DNA of 64,000 nt from positions 1,076,093 to 1,140,092 of the forward strand of contig CAJNOP010000022.1 in assembly GCA_905250075.1 (NCBI GenBank), given 5' to 3'. This DNA is from Rotaria sp. Silwood1. Its lineage: Eukaryota; Rotifera; Eurotatoria; Philodinida; Philodinidae. A model generated the notes under the pieces. That model was not told the origin of the DNA. It worked only from the letters and a program-made list of their open reading frames with translations, and did not search any database. Positions 14,201 to 25,335 of the stretch are shown here, one piece after another (position 1 is the first letter of the stretch; every line of letters starts with the position of its first letter). A program made the translations under genes and the position numbers.

Positions 14201-14564
14201 AACATCACTACGTCGTAGTATTGAGAATCTTTCTTCATCGTTTCATAAAGTTAAAGTATATTATGTTACATGGTTTAAAACACGTAGACAACGTCAAGAA
14301 CAAAATCGAATACCAAATAATGAAAAAGAAACACAACAACGACAAATACATAAAAAATATTCGTGGCATTGGACATTGCAACAAGGTTTTAATCGGAAAT
14401 TCGTACGTCATCAAACATCAAATAAAGAAAAAAATTGTTACTCGAAATTTTATTTTCCAATGGATAAAATATGTTTAATGAAAAATTGGCTGATAAAATT
14501 TCTTCGACTATTATCTCGGGGATTTCTCTCATTTACACGTAGTATTCTCAAATTTGTATTATAA
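11278..14564 (+). CDS. unrecognised protein with acidic N-terminus, one membrane segment and coiled coil
   Basis: I do not recognise the family. Consecutive exons join in frame. The first gives MYASNEDEDWIYLHEIPPIN and runs into RILRKTVNFIDNE and a Ser-rich stretch. The exon of about 12681-13002 is polar and Asn/Glu-rich, and a short exon follows at about 13057-13122. The exon at about 13194-13386 ends in a hydrophobic segment, ISYVYIIIFLVLPFILGHIF. Next come a Glu/Gln-rich coiled coil (NVEEALTKQ, LTQENEQLQEKIKLLEHRL) and a basic C-terminal exon (13992-14564) rich in Ser, Lys and Arg. The layout suggests a single-pass endomembrane or nuclear-envelope protein; that is inference. The start is uncertain: ELDEE just upstream of the chosen ATG is also open and follows a possible acceptor at 11261-11263. 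The intron 11541-12680 is 1.1 kb, without a recognisable element. Confidence 0.7.
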
Positions 14565-14910
14565 AAAAAAAAGAGAACGTGATCAATCCTTTTTTTTGTT
14601 ACTGTTTTTCTCATTGACTTTTATATATATATATATATATATCTTATTTGACATTTTCTTTTTTTTTTATTTGGATATCTACGAATTTTGTATGATTATT
14701 CGAGTAAAATGACATTTCTTGTAATAGTATAAAATGATATTATAAGTTCTAGATGCGAATAATGATTCATATGATGAATTGGTCTATAAAGATGGATCAA
14801 TTTATATTGAAGTTTAATAATAAGACTGTTGGATGTTTATTGTGTATGACAGTATCCCAGAAGTATTTTTATTATATTCGATGATTTAGAATTGTATGTC
14901 TAATGATATA

Positions 14911-15829
14911 TAAAGGTTGGCCCATAAATAGTACGACGATAAAAAAATGAAATATCTACGAGTTGATTCAAATAAATGGACCATCTTTTTAGGTTAGTTG
15001 CAGAAGTTTATTCAAGATTTTTCTTTTCAAACGAAAAAGATCAGCAATTATTACTATCAACTATTCTTATTGGTATCATGAAAGCAATTTGACTGTTATT
15101 AAGTAAGAAAAAAGTGTGTGCAGTATTTCATAGATAGTTTTCAATTATCATATAAAAGAAGAAAGAAAGATCAAAACTAATTTTATGAATGATGCTATAT
15201 TGATTTTGATAGAGTAAATTTTCAAAACTATTAGTTATTTCAAAATAAAATGTGCTCTATAGTTTTTTCAATGATTTTTCATACGCACATCATAGACATC
15301 TGCGGTTTTTGTCATAAGAAAGAGAAACTCAGTGCCGTCGAAATTCAATTGGTTAGCAATGAATCAATCAGGTGCATTCTTGTTAGAGACTTCCGAAAAC
15401 GATATTGTGAAGCTGCTTTTTTTTCAGTCTACATAAAGTTAATATTGCTAACTTGTTCTGTTTAAAAGTGACAAAACGTTTCCTGAGACTCCAAGTACAG
15501 CAAATTGAAGTGTGATCACCACGAGAAGTAGCTAGAGAAAAATAACTCATCATACTCAGTCGAATGATGATATTCGTTTTTAGGTTCAAACTGATATGAC
15601 TCATAATCAACTGCCATAAAATGAAAGAATCGATATTTCAGAAACATGGAGATAACAGAGTTAGACCATTGCGAACCTAAAAACAAATATCAGTGTTCGA
15701 CTTATCCTAGCGAGTTATGCGTGTCTATCTTCTTTCAAACAGAAAATCACCCTATAATCGAGTAGAATGAAGTGAAGATCTTTTAGTTTTTTTTTTTTTA
15801 TCATAGTGTTCTTTATGGCCCATCCTGTA
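14911..15829. mobile_element. degenerate mariner-like element or long MITE
   Basis: The left end reads AAGGTTGGCCCATAAATAGT, and the right end in reverse complement reads CAGGATGGGCCATAAAGAAC. The two inverted ends agree at about three quarters of positions over some 38 bp and are both flanked by TA. The form GGTTGGCC-ATAA is typical of mariner termini. The interior (about 0.9 kb) has no transposase reading frame, only short ORFs, so the element is non-autonomous or decayed. Confidence 0.7.
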
Positions 15830-15952
15830 TATGACAACCGTATGGTTTAATCAAGATAACTAATTATAAGACCTTGATGTTTGATTGTTTCAATATTAAC
15901 TGAGATTCTCTTGTAACAATGCTACTCTAAAATATAAAACCAACCTATTATT

Positions 15953-17702
15953 ACTACTTTTTTTGGACGACACCAAGTATTTAACTCAAAACCAAACAGT
16001 GTTGTCAATAGCTGATGAAATTCTATTTTAAATGCATTCTATACTATGATTTCATAGATGGAATATAAGAGGAAGGTTTCTGAAAAATCTAATACAGTAG
16101 TTTATCGGTCACAAAAAAATGTGTGCCTCCCTCGAAAAAGTTATAAACATGACAAAAAAAAATTAAAAAAAAACGAAACCTCATTCTAGCATTGTAAAAA
16201 AACGTATTTTTTGTTTTTTGTAATGCTTATAACTTTCTAAGAGGAGGTTGTAGGACAGTCGACAAGCCTTCATCTGATTCAGGATGTCATGCTCTTGAAG
16301 AGAGTATCAATGAGAATATTGAAACTCACCTTTGTTTACGAGGTACTGATCAAAATTTACATCTTCGGTCTTCTCTACGCGTTCGAAATGTCATCATCTG
16401 AAACTATCAAACCCAAACTTTTAACTCACTTCAATATACTATGGTAAAGTTAGTCAACACCAATTTTTGAGTATTATGTAGAAAGTAGTCAAAAACCGTG
16501 CTATGAGTGTTTTTTTAGGGTTATGCTTTAACAAACCAGAAAATTTATCGTGCAACATAGTCAAAGATGGAGTATCGATAGTTGACAAAGAAATGAGCTA
16601 CTAAAATTGTTACAAAATAACATATTACCCTGAGATTTTTTAGTTCAACATGCGTGAAAAGAATTACAAGTTCATAAGAGTCAATATTTGACAATATATC
16701 TGATGCCATTTTCTGAAATCAAAAGATGCAAAGCTGAATTTTTTAAGTATATTATGTAACTTTTTACTCTGTACAAAACAATTAAAAGAAAAGTTTACCT
16801 TCAGGAAAAAATAGGCCTCACATCTCTCTCGCTCCTACATTGTGATTTTCGATAGTTTTGCAAAAGCAAAAAAAATAACATTTTCAGTGGCTCTCATTAC
16901 CGTGACAAAATTGTTAATCAAAATAAAGATGATATCTAGAATCAGTATAAAAACTACATTCAGTCAAATAAACTTTAGAAAATTTTTTCCTGTGAAAAAT
17001 AATCCATGGAAAACTACGGACAAAATTTAAATCAAATATGGTCGTGTGAGACCATGAAGAACTTTTTCACAGGAAAAGAATTTCCTAAAATATATTTTAC
17101 TTAATGTTGTTTCTCTCGATAATTCTGAGTGTCACATTTATTTTGCTTTATAATTGTGTCATGACAACGAACATTGCTAAAATTGTTTATTTTCTTTTGA
17201 CAAATCGCTTTGTAGGAGAAAGAGAGAGCTGTGAAGCATGTTGGACTAAAAAATCTCAGTAAATATGTTATTTTGCAACAATTTCAGTAGCTCGTCCCTG
17301 TTTCTTTTTTACTTATCGATGCTCCATCTTTTAGTATATTACACGAAAAATTCTCTGATTTGTTGAAGTATAATCCTAAAAAGTACTCATTGCACGATTT
17401 ATGACTACTTTCTTCATAATGCTCAAAAATCGGTATTGACTAACTTTGCCATAGTACATTGAAACGAGGTAAAAGTTTGGGTTTAGTGGTTTCAGAATAT
17501 GACTTTTTGAACGCACATAAAATATTAAGAATTTTATGTCAAACTAGTGCTTCAGTTCCTTGATCCATCTATCATAGATACTGTCATAGTTCAGCTATGA
17601 AATTTCAGTATAGAATGTATTTGATGAGGAACTACATTGGCTAATCAAACTACTGTTTAGATTTGAATTAGATACTTAGTATGGTAGAAAAAAATCAAAA
17701 AC
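15953..17702. mobile_element. 1.75-kb fold-back element with very long inverted arms
   Basis: Most of this gap is one large imperfect palindrome centred near 17025. The left arm at 16385-16680 (for example CAAACCCAAACTTTTAACTC, TCAATATACTATGG) is repeated in reverse complement at 17225-17515 (CTAAACCCAAACTTTTACCT, TCAATGTACTATGG). Pairing continues inward to the TTTTCCTGTGAAAAA motifs on each side of the centre. The outer ends (15960-16080 and 17570-17690) also pair. The two arms are of unequal length, partly because a separate hairpin sits in the left arm. The outer 100 bp match the MITE at 50493-50814. No transposase is visible. Confidence 0.85.
16123..16252. repeat. short hairpin inserted in the left fold-back arm
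   Basis: GCCTCCCTCGAAAAAGTTAT is mirrored by AATGCTTATAACTTTCTAAG followed by AGGAGG about 90 bp later, giving roughly 35-bp inverted arms around an A/T-rich loop. The right arm of the large fold-back lacks this segment, so it looks like a later insertion. Confidence 0.65.
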
Positions 17703-17978
17703 ATTTCGATTTTATATTTTTCCACCAATATTGTATGTATATCATGGATAAAAGGTTGTTCGTGTTTTCGAAATCAAGTGAATGTATAATTATTGTAAAA
17801 GGTCTGCAGAAAAATGTTTTATAAATTGTGTTGAGTAATAGATAGTGATTTAATTTGAAAATAATTGAAAACATTTATAATCTACAATTTTTTTTTTTTT
17901 TTTTTTTTTTTGTATAATTTTATTTGTAATAATAAATTTATTGTAGATCGATTAACAAATTAAAATAAATAAAATAAA

Positions 17979-19496
17979 ATGAACGATGATGCTTTTAAAT
18001 ATGCGGAACGTCTTGTACCTCGTTCATATATTGATTTAGCTCGACAAGCACGTCGATCACATGAACAACAAATTCGACAAATAATTGAACATAGGAAACT
18101 ACCTGAACAACCATTAGACGAGAATCTTATTGAACAATGGCTACATGAAATAGCACAAATGGATTCAAATAATTTTGAAGGAAATGTTGGTGTAGGAGAA
18201 CGGGAAGGTAATCTATTAAAACATTGATTTTAACGAATAATTATATTTTTTTTGTTCAGGTCGTATCTATTCATTTCTTGTCGCACGACGTTATTCTTCA
18301 TTTTCACATGGTATCGGACGTTCTGGTGATATTAATGCAATTCAACCTAAAGCAGCCGGTTCATCATTACTTAATAAACTTACAAATGAACTTGTACTTG
18401 ATGCAATTCATATTCTTGGTTTAAGAACAATCAAACATGCACTTGTTATTCCAATGGCAACCGGTAGGATTTTGGTGAGTGTTAATATTCTAATCAAGAC
18501 AAACGTGTTTCTATTTATATAGGTATGACAATGACATTATGTTTATTAACACTAAAAAAACAACGACCAAATTCACGTTATGTTCTTTGGTCACGTATTG
18601 ATCAAAAAAGTTGTTTTAAGTCAATTTTAGCAGCTAATTTAGAACCAATTATAATTGAACAAATAGAAAAGAATAATTATCTTCAAACAAATATAAATGA
18701 ATTTGAAAAACAAATTCAACAATTAAATCCAAATGAAATATGTTGTATTATATCAACAACAAGTTGTTTTGCGCCACGTGCTATTGATAATATTCAGTAT
18801 ATAAGTAATTTATGTCAAACATATTCAATACCACATTTAATTAATAATGCATATGGTTTACAATCAACAAAAATTATTCATGAAATTGAACAGGCTAAAC
18901 GTTCAAATGGTCGTATTGATTATATTGTTCAAAGTACAGATAAAAATTTTCTTGTGCCTGTGGGTGGTTCAATTGTTCTTACCTATGATACGCAATTACT
19001 TGATAATCTTTCACAGATTTATCCAGGTCGTGCATCAATAAATCCAACAATTGATTTATTTATTACACTTTTATCAATGGGTAAAAAAGGTTTAGTTGAT
19101 TTAATACAAAAACGTAAAACTTTATTTAACGTTTTCTATGAAAAACTTCTTCAATGGACAAAAGATAATGATGAATGTATACTTTCATCAAAACAATTTA
19201 GTCCTATATCAATAGCTATATCACTTAAACATTTACCAAATGAACGTTTAACTGAACTTGGTTCAATGTTATTTACACGACGAATATCAGGTGCACGTGT
19301 TGTTAAATTAGGAACAAAACAAACTATTGATTCCTATGAATTTATGAATTATGGTGCACATTCATCAAATATTCAATATTGCTACTTAACTGTTGCAGCT
19401 GCTATTGGTATTGAAGAAAATGATATTGAAATATTTATGAAAAAATTTGATAGCATTTATCAAAAATTACGGCGTAATGAAAACAGTGATGATTAA
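17979..19496 (+). CDS. SEPSECS: O-phosphoseryl-tRNA(Sec) selenium transferase
   Basis: PLP enzyme that converts O-phosphoseryl-tRNA(Sec) to selenocysteinyl-tRNA(Sec) with selenophosphate, in the cytosol. Three exons (17979-18207, 18260-18463, 18523-19496) join to 468 codons plus stop, against about 500 in human. Diagnostic segments are [20 protein letters not shown], the glycine-rich SGSR-equivalent region [25 protein letters not shown], and [15 protein letters not shown], whose lysine is the PLP Schiff-base residue. The join ACC-G|GT-ATG restores the family motif MATGM. A 22-nt T run lies about 65 bp before the start. The presence of this gene implies that the organism makes selenoproteins. 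Complete and apparently intact. Confidence 0.97.
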
Positions 19497-19744
19497 CAAA
19501 GAGTTTCTTTCTTTTCTTATTTTGATATTGTTTTTTAAGATATCAAAAGAACAATCGTAAAGATTAAAATAAATTTGTTATTACCATAAAATATGTAAAA
19601 GATTTATAATATGAAATAAATAATTGAATCTGAAGTAAATCGTAAAAAAAAAAGAAACGTTTGAACTTTGAAGATTTATGGATCCAATTAAAAACGACTT
19701 TACATAAAACGATCACACGAGTATTATATAGAAATTCGGTAAAG

Positions 19745-19957
19745 AAATTCGTACGATTTTAATCACAGTGACATTTTTTTGTTCTTCTTGGTTTCAAAAA
19801 ATGTCTTTATAGTCAATAGATGTAGGAAAAACACAAGTGACACGTTTGAGCTACTTTCTTTGGAATGCAATTCTAGTGCTTGAGCAGATTTAGTCAATCA
19901 AAAACTGCTTGAAAAACGAAAAATATTACCGTTATCAAAATCGTACGGATCTATAAG
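19745..19957. mobile_element. MITE-like inverted repeat
   Basis: TTCGTACGATTTTAATCAC at the left is mirrored at the right by a segment whose reverse complement is ATCCGTACGATTTTGATAAC. Arms of about 40 bp agree at about three quarters of positions. There is no coding content. No target duplication was established. Confidence 0.5.
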
Positions 19958-20780
19958 TAATATCAAACATAATTATTTTGATTATCTTGTTCTCTTTCAT
20001 ATTTACTAATATCTACGATTTTCATCAATTCATCCATTTCCCAAGTTATTCTTTATTAGATGTTAAAATGCTTTTTAAAATGTTCACATGAAGTTAATAG
20101 ATAGTTAAAATAGTTTTTATTCTGAATCAATCTTGATTGAATCTCTTTCATGCAGTACAACATTGACCATTGATCTCTCGATGTATTCTTCAATGTAGAC
20201 TAATCAAGATATAATTGCGAAAACAAAAACTATCCAAAAAAGTCTTATTTAAATGCATTCAAGTGTTTGACATCGTTGCATATACATGAAATAAAATGTC
20301 TGGAATACTATTGCTAATAATACATATTATTTTAATAAATAATTTAATTATGGAAAAACAAGTATTTCACGCAGACTTATGGTCTTCTATTACGAATTGT
20401 GATATTTTTCTTCTGGGTGGGCTTCTATTCCGTCAGGAGAGAGAAGGATTAATCTTATTTTCTGCGATTGTTACACAGTAAGTGCCATCTATAATAAAAA
20501 TTGATCTCATAACTAAGGTTGACTTTTTGTGGGTGGGAAGCGAGACGGGATGAGGTTAGTTAGCATGTCGCATATACTCAATATCATGGAGTTCAGCTGC
20601 TGTCGTCAAAAAAGAGTTTTCGACAGTCTATAAAGTTATCAACTAAAGAAGATCTAAATTAGGTCGAACAACTGTTCGAAATATTTTATTTCATCGTTCG
20701 ATAAAGAATAAGTAAAAGATTGGTGGTCCTCGAACTATATCGTTTTTGTGCTCCTATGCCTATTTTTTGTACTCTTGTAT

Positions 20781-21005
20781 TTATTTTCTATAATATATCG
20801 TCAAATAAATTATATAATCAAAAGATACAAATATCTTAAAAAGATGTAAAGAGGTAGTAAAGAAAAAAATTAAGATAAGACCAGCACAGAGCGGAGAACA
20901 AAATATTTGCTCCATTTCGGTCTCCAGTACAGGTAGCTCAGACGATTCAACATTATCAGTATGCATCGAAAAGGACTCAATCCTATCCGTTTTATCAGAC
21001 ATCAA
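20781..21005 (-). CDS. possible small membrane protein, 74 aa
   Basis: The frame starts MMSDKTDRIESFSMHTD, continues with an acidic stretch (VLETEMEQIF) and ends with a hydrophobic segment (GLILIFFFTTSLHLF) and a basic tail. That layout would suit a small tail-anchored protein. There is no homology I can name and no supporting context; it could equally be a chance ORF or a remnant exon. Confidence 0.25.
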   Translation of the reverse strand: MMSDKTDRIESFSMHTDNVESSELPVLETEMEQIFCSPLCAGLILIFFFTTSLHLFKIFVSFDYIIYLTIYYRK

Positions 21006-21487
21006 AAATATTCACCGGTTTTGATTCAACACTTCAAAAAAACTCGACAACAGTTTTTCGGTAGTTAGTACGTGGAAAGATACATTCATTTTTCTTGTTA
21101 TCATCAAAATCTACCCAACTGATGGTACAGACATAATGATCAGTTGAACTTGACCAATACAGATCAACCAGAAATTTATATTTCTTTTAGAATATAAATA
21201 ATTTACTATCTCAAAGAGTTTGACACGTTTTTTCAATTACAACAACATCAAAGCGCTATTGACATCATGTGAAAAACGAAACGATACATTCCAAAATGTA
21301 ACCATGCATGGATAGAAAACACTTTCTCCCTTTTTACAATAACCAGTTAGATAATCATCATGAACAAACTATATTACACATATGATCAAAATTTTTGAAA
21401 TTCATTGATGAATATGCATTTTTATTTAAAAGATAGTTCAAAATACATATTGAACGCTTTTCAAAAGTCGTTGATGGTAGTCATTAT

Positions 21488-22497
21488 TTACGGTAATGCT
21501 TGGACCTTGTTACGAATCCATGGCATAAGATAATGAACATCAGCATAAACATCTGGATGTGGTTTTGAGAATGAACAATCAATTGTGCCAGACATAATAC
21601 CTACTTGTTCAACATATCTTCTTCCATCATTAAGATATTTTTCTCGTACAAGTGGACCACCACTATCACCAAAGCCTTTTATATAAAATTAAATATTGTA
21701 AACAATCAATCATCATATACTTACAAACTGATTTCCAGTCCCCATAAGCACACATTTTAGATTTGTCTTGAATGATGGAAAGAATGTGCGTTAGCTTTTT
21801 ACAATCTGTACTTTTAGCATCAACACATTTGAGAGCAACTTGTTGCAATTCGACTGGTCGACTAGCACTTGTTCGATTTGGATTGCCGGTTGTTGAACCC
21901 CAACCACTAGCTAGAAAAAAAAACAATACCATTAGAAATTCATTTTTAAAAGTCATTACAAAAAAGATAGGGGTTCTTACCAACAACAGGATGATTGACT
22001 CCACATGTTTGAGATGTAGCATCAGGTAGACAGACAAGGCCAATCTTATGATTATCAACTACAACTGCTGTTTGTAAACGAATGATAGCAACATCATTTG
22101 ATAGACTATTAGCATTATAAGATTCATGTGCAATATGTCTTTGAGCTGGAATACCATTGTCTCGATTAAAAACAAACGAAGTGAAATTATGAAGACCAGG
22201 AAAGATACGAAGATCTTTTGCGTCATAACCAGCAACACAATGAGCAGCTGTAAGTACATGTGTTGGTTTAATAAGACTGGCACCACAATAAGCTTTTGCT
22301 GTTCCATTTGGAAAGTAACCAACTAATAAAAGTTGATAAGGTCGAGAATGTGGAATTGCTGATTGACCATTAACAATACGTGTTGCAGGTTTTGGTTCAA
22401 TTAGTGAAACACCACAGATACCTGGTGTAGGTAAATCTTGAGCGTATCCATATCCAGCCAAAATTGTTAAAGCAACTACGACAAAAAAAGTTCGCAT
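21488..22497 (-). CDS. secreted trypsin-fold (S1A) serine protease, chymotrypsin-like
   Basis: Three exons. The start at 22497 gives a clean signal peptide (MRTFFVVVALTILAGYGYAQ); an upstream in-frame ATG at 22539 would bury it. The zymogen cleavage site is TRIVNGQSA. The triad is His in LTAAHCVAGYD, Asp in SNDVAIIRL and Ser in GDSGGPLV. The last join (GTT-T|GC-TTT) yields SVCFGDSGG. The residue six before the catalytic Ser, chymotrypsin position 189, is Ser rather than Asp, so cleavage after aromatic or large hydrophobic residues is expected rather than after Lys/Arg. That specificity is inferred from one residue. The protein ends RNKVQALP. Confidence 0.93.
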
Positions 22498-22539
22498 GGT
22501 TATTGCAAAATTAAATTGAATTGCAGATGTGAATATCAA

Positions 22540-25044
22540 TAGATTAGCTGGTTTGTGCGCTCACTATAGTGTTGCTTTTCGACTTTATTATTCGTTTCGT
22601 TAGAGGTAAGCTGTTTTTATACTGCAAATCTTTTCAAAAGATACATAAAAGATCATAAATCATATCTTTTTTTTTCTGAATTCATGAGTATTCGAGATAA
22701 CGTTAAGTGTAGTTAACACAAGTAGTATAAAATAACCCTTGTAGAACCTGGAAAATATAAAAGATTTAATAGGCAATAAACAAAATCTTATTCATTTTAT
22801 TGGTGTTTTCGTCAAAAAGATTATAAATTTCACTGAAAGAGTTTAGAATATGTAATAAAGAAAGACCTCGCAGATGCAAGTATGTCACATTGTTTCTTAA
22901 TCATCGAATCAAGATTTATGATTTCGATCACAATTTCACAAAAAATTTCTGTCAAATGTTTTCTGAAACAAAATAATGGTCTTATCTTCTGCCCAAAAAT
23001 CTTGTGTCTTGTCAAGACAATCAGGTAGTTTTGTTTAGTTTTGTTATCGTCATATGTGCGAAAGACGCATTATTTGTTTCTACTCATGGTAACACTAAAA
23101 ACTTATTTTAAAAAAAGCTAGATTATGTATGTAAGAGAAAAATGGGAATACGAAGACAATTAGCTTCTTTTCTCTTCTTTGTAACTACTTAAAGTTATAT
23201 CCTCGGTAAAATTCAGAAATAAGCTAAAAGTTGCAAAATAGTTTTCAACCGAATCAGATGTGATACGACATATCGATAGAAAAAATATGAACATTTTTCA
23301 AAACAGTAATTTAGGGAAATGGACAGTGGCAAACAAAACTTTGGATCATCAAGCAACAAGAAAACGAAAGGCAAAAAAGCTTTCCATATTTTTCTAATTG
23401 TTTCTATTTTCAGAATCGTTCTTTCTATTACAATATTAATGTTTTAATCTTCATGGCTAGGTTTTTGTTAGGTATTTAATTATATATAACTTTAGGAATG
23501 ATTTAGGGACAAATATTATGACAGATCAAAAACAATATACAAAATCTTATCTTTATTGTTTCAAGTTGAGTTGTATGATAAAATTTATTTATTGTACATG
23601 ATGCAATAAAGTTATATGCACTTGTGAAACTGTCATAATTTATGAAGCTATAAAATTGAATGTGAGAGAATTTAAGCTAACAAAATTGCTGATGTATGAC
23701 GGCTTTAGAAAAGAGCCTTTCTCGTTGAATAAACGCGATCAGATGTACTCTAAGTCTCAGCAATATCAAGTATGTAAGCTGCGAATTATGCGATCGTTGT
23801 GTATGCAGCCTGATACATTTCTGTAAATCCAGAACGAATAGCTGGCCCAAAAATAAAAGCATTTTGTTCATTATTAACCTGCATATTTCATATATTGCGA
23901 TCATATTGTTTGTTGTTGTTACCCTCCGATATTCTGCCGACTTTAATATATACACATTACTTTCTCATGAGAACAAATTAAACGCCCAGTAAAACTTGTT
24001 GCTCAGTGTTATATACAAATTTTCTGTATAAAATTTAGTATTTGATAATAATTATGTTTGCTTAGAAAATTAATTTATGCTTGTTGATGTGGGATTGAGT
24101 GTAGGGTGTAGATTTGGGTGAAAAATTGGATGTAGGTGTCGATGTACTCGATATTTTTTCGAAGTGAAATGGGCTAAAAATTTGATAAACAGTCGTAGGC
24201 AATCTGTCTGGCAGAAGGTAACTGAGAAAAGCCGCCTTACAACACTTAGCAGACAGTTTCCAGACAACAGCTCGAAAGTTTGATAGACAAGACGCAAAAG
24301 AGTAAAGGAAAGCTAACCGAACCGAGCCTCTATGTGGGTACTACCGTCCGAAAGGCCGATATCGACACCTAAACCCACAACTTCCTATCGAAAGTTGTCG
24401 GATTGTATGAGATATTCATTGAATTCAGTAGGATTCTTCGTCGTGGACTTCTAAAATTCTATACTAGCTAAAATGATTGATTTCTTGAATCTTACATCAC
24501 ATTATGAAACAAGTATTGTATTTTCTTAATGACAAATTCTTTCAAACATCAGGAAATAGAATTATGAAATAACCATTGAATTAAAAGAATATTGGTTTTC
24601 TACTTTTGAAAGATACGAACTTATCTTCTATTAAGAATTTATACAGCATAATATTTAAATATAAAAACAGAAATCATAATCTACTCTTATTCTACTACTT
24701 GTTGTTCGATGCACAATCATTTTCAATCGGTAATAGAAAAATGAAATTTCAAAATGACTCGATTAGCTAGCGACCTCTCTTAACTAATTATATATTCTAA
24801 TTACTTAGGAAAAAAAATCCATGTCACAAATACAAAATTTTCAAGTTTTTAAAATTAATTTCTCTGTTTAATTACTATATATGACATGAATGTTTATTAT
24901 TGGTTAACTATAGTTTATACAAACTGATCGATTATAATTATTCATTGATAAACAAGATGATATATTAAATATGATATTTTTATTTAATTTAACAATATAT
25001 TTTATTTCAGATTGAATATATTAAACGATAATAATACTAGATAA
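22540..25044. other. intergenic, with eroded coding-like fragment and G-rich hairpin arms
   Basis: No intact gene. On the minus strand around 23700-23885 a frame without its own start reads NNEQNAFIFGPAIRSGFTEM before stops, a likely gene relic of unknown family. At 24085-24380 G-rich TGTGGG-like tracts face each other (GTAGGTGTCGATG at the left, ATCGACACCTAAACCCACA at the right), related to the hairpins at 59-61 kb. The last 40 bp before LSM8 look like a 5' UTR after a TTTCAG acceptor at 25011. Confidence 0.45.
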
Positions 25045-25335
25045 ATGGCACAAGTGCTCGATGCTTATATTAATAAATCAGTGAATGTAGTTACAGCTGA
25101 TGGTCGAATCATAATTGGAACATTACGTGGATTTGATCAAGCAATAAATATTATTTTAGATGATAGTCATGAACGTGTTTTTTCATCTACAGATGGTGTT
25201 GAACAGGTTCTTCTTGGTCTTTATATAATTCGGGGTGATAATGTTGCATTAATTGGTGAACTTGATGAAGATCTTGATAAAACTATTGACTTTTCTAGAA
25301 TTCGAGCAGATCCATTACCAGTTGCTAAAACATAA
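25045..25335 (+). CDS. LSM8: U6 snRNA-associated Sm-like protein LSm8
   Basis: Subunit specific to the nuclear LSm2-8 ring that binds the 3' oligo(U) tail of U6 snRNA. A single coding exon encodes 96 residues, the same length as human LSM8. The Sm1 motif is VNVVTADGRIIIGTLRGFDQ with the Asn of AINIILDD, and the Sm2 motif is LGLYIIRGDNVALIGE. The C-terminal IRADPL matches the LSM8-specific IRAEPL, which separates it from LSM1 and other LSm proteins. A TTTCAG acceptor 35 nt upstream suggests a 5' UTR intron or trans-splice site. Confidence 0.97.
   Translation: MAQVLDAYINKSVNVVTADGRIIIGTLRGFDQAINIILDDSHERVFSSTDGVEQVLLGLYIIRGDNVALIGELDEDLDKTIDFSRIRADPLPVAKT

Larger units (their letters stand above)
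19497..21487. other. intergenic, with one MITE and a possible small ORF
   Basis: No conserved gene seen. It holds the inverted-repeat element at 19745-19957 and a small acidic membrane ORF at 20781-21005 (minus), each listed separately. Confidence 0.5.

Noticed and set aside
20296..20481. 61-codon hydrophobic ORF
   Set aside because: Composition is typical of AT-rich noncoding sequence and no supporting feature was seen.
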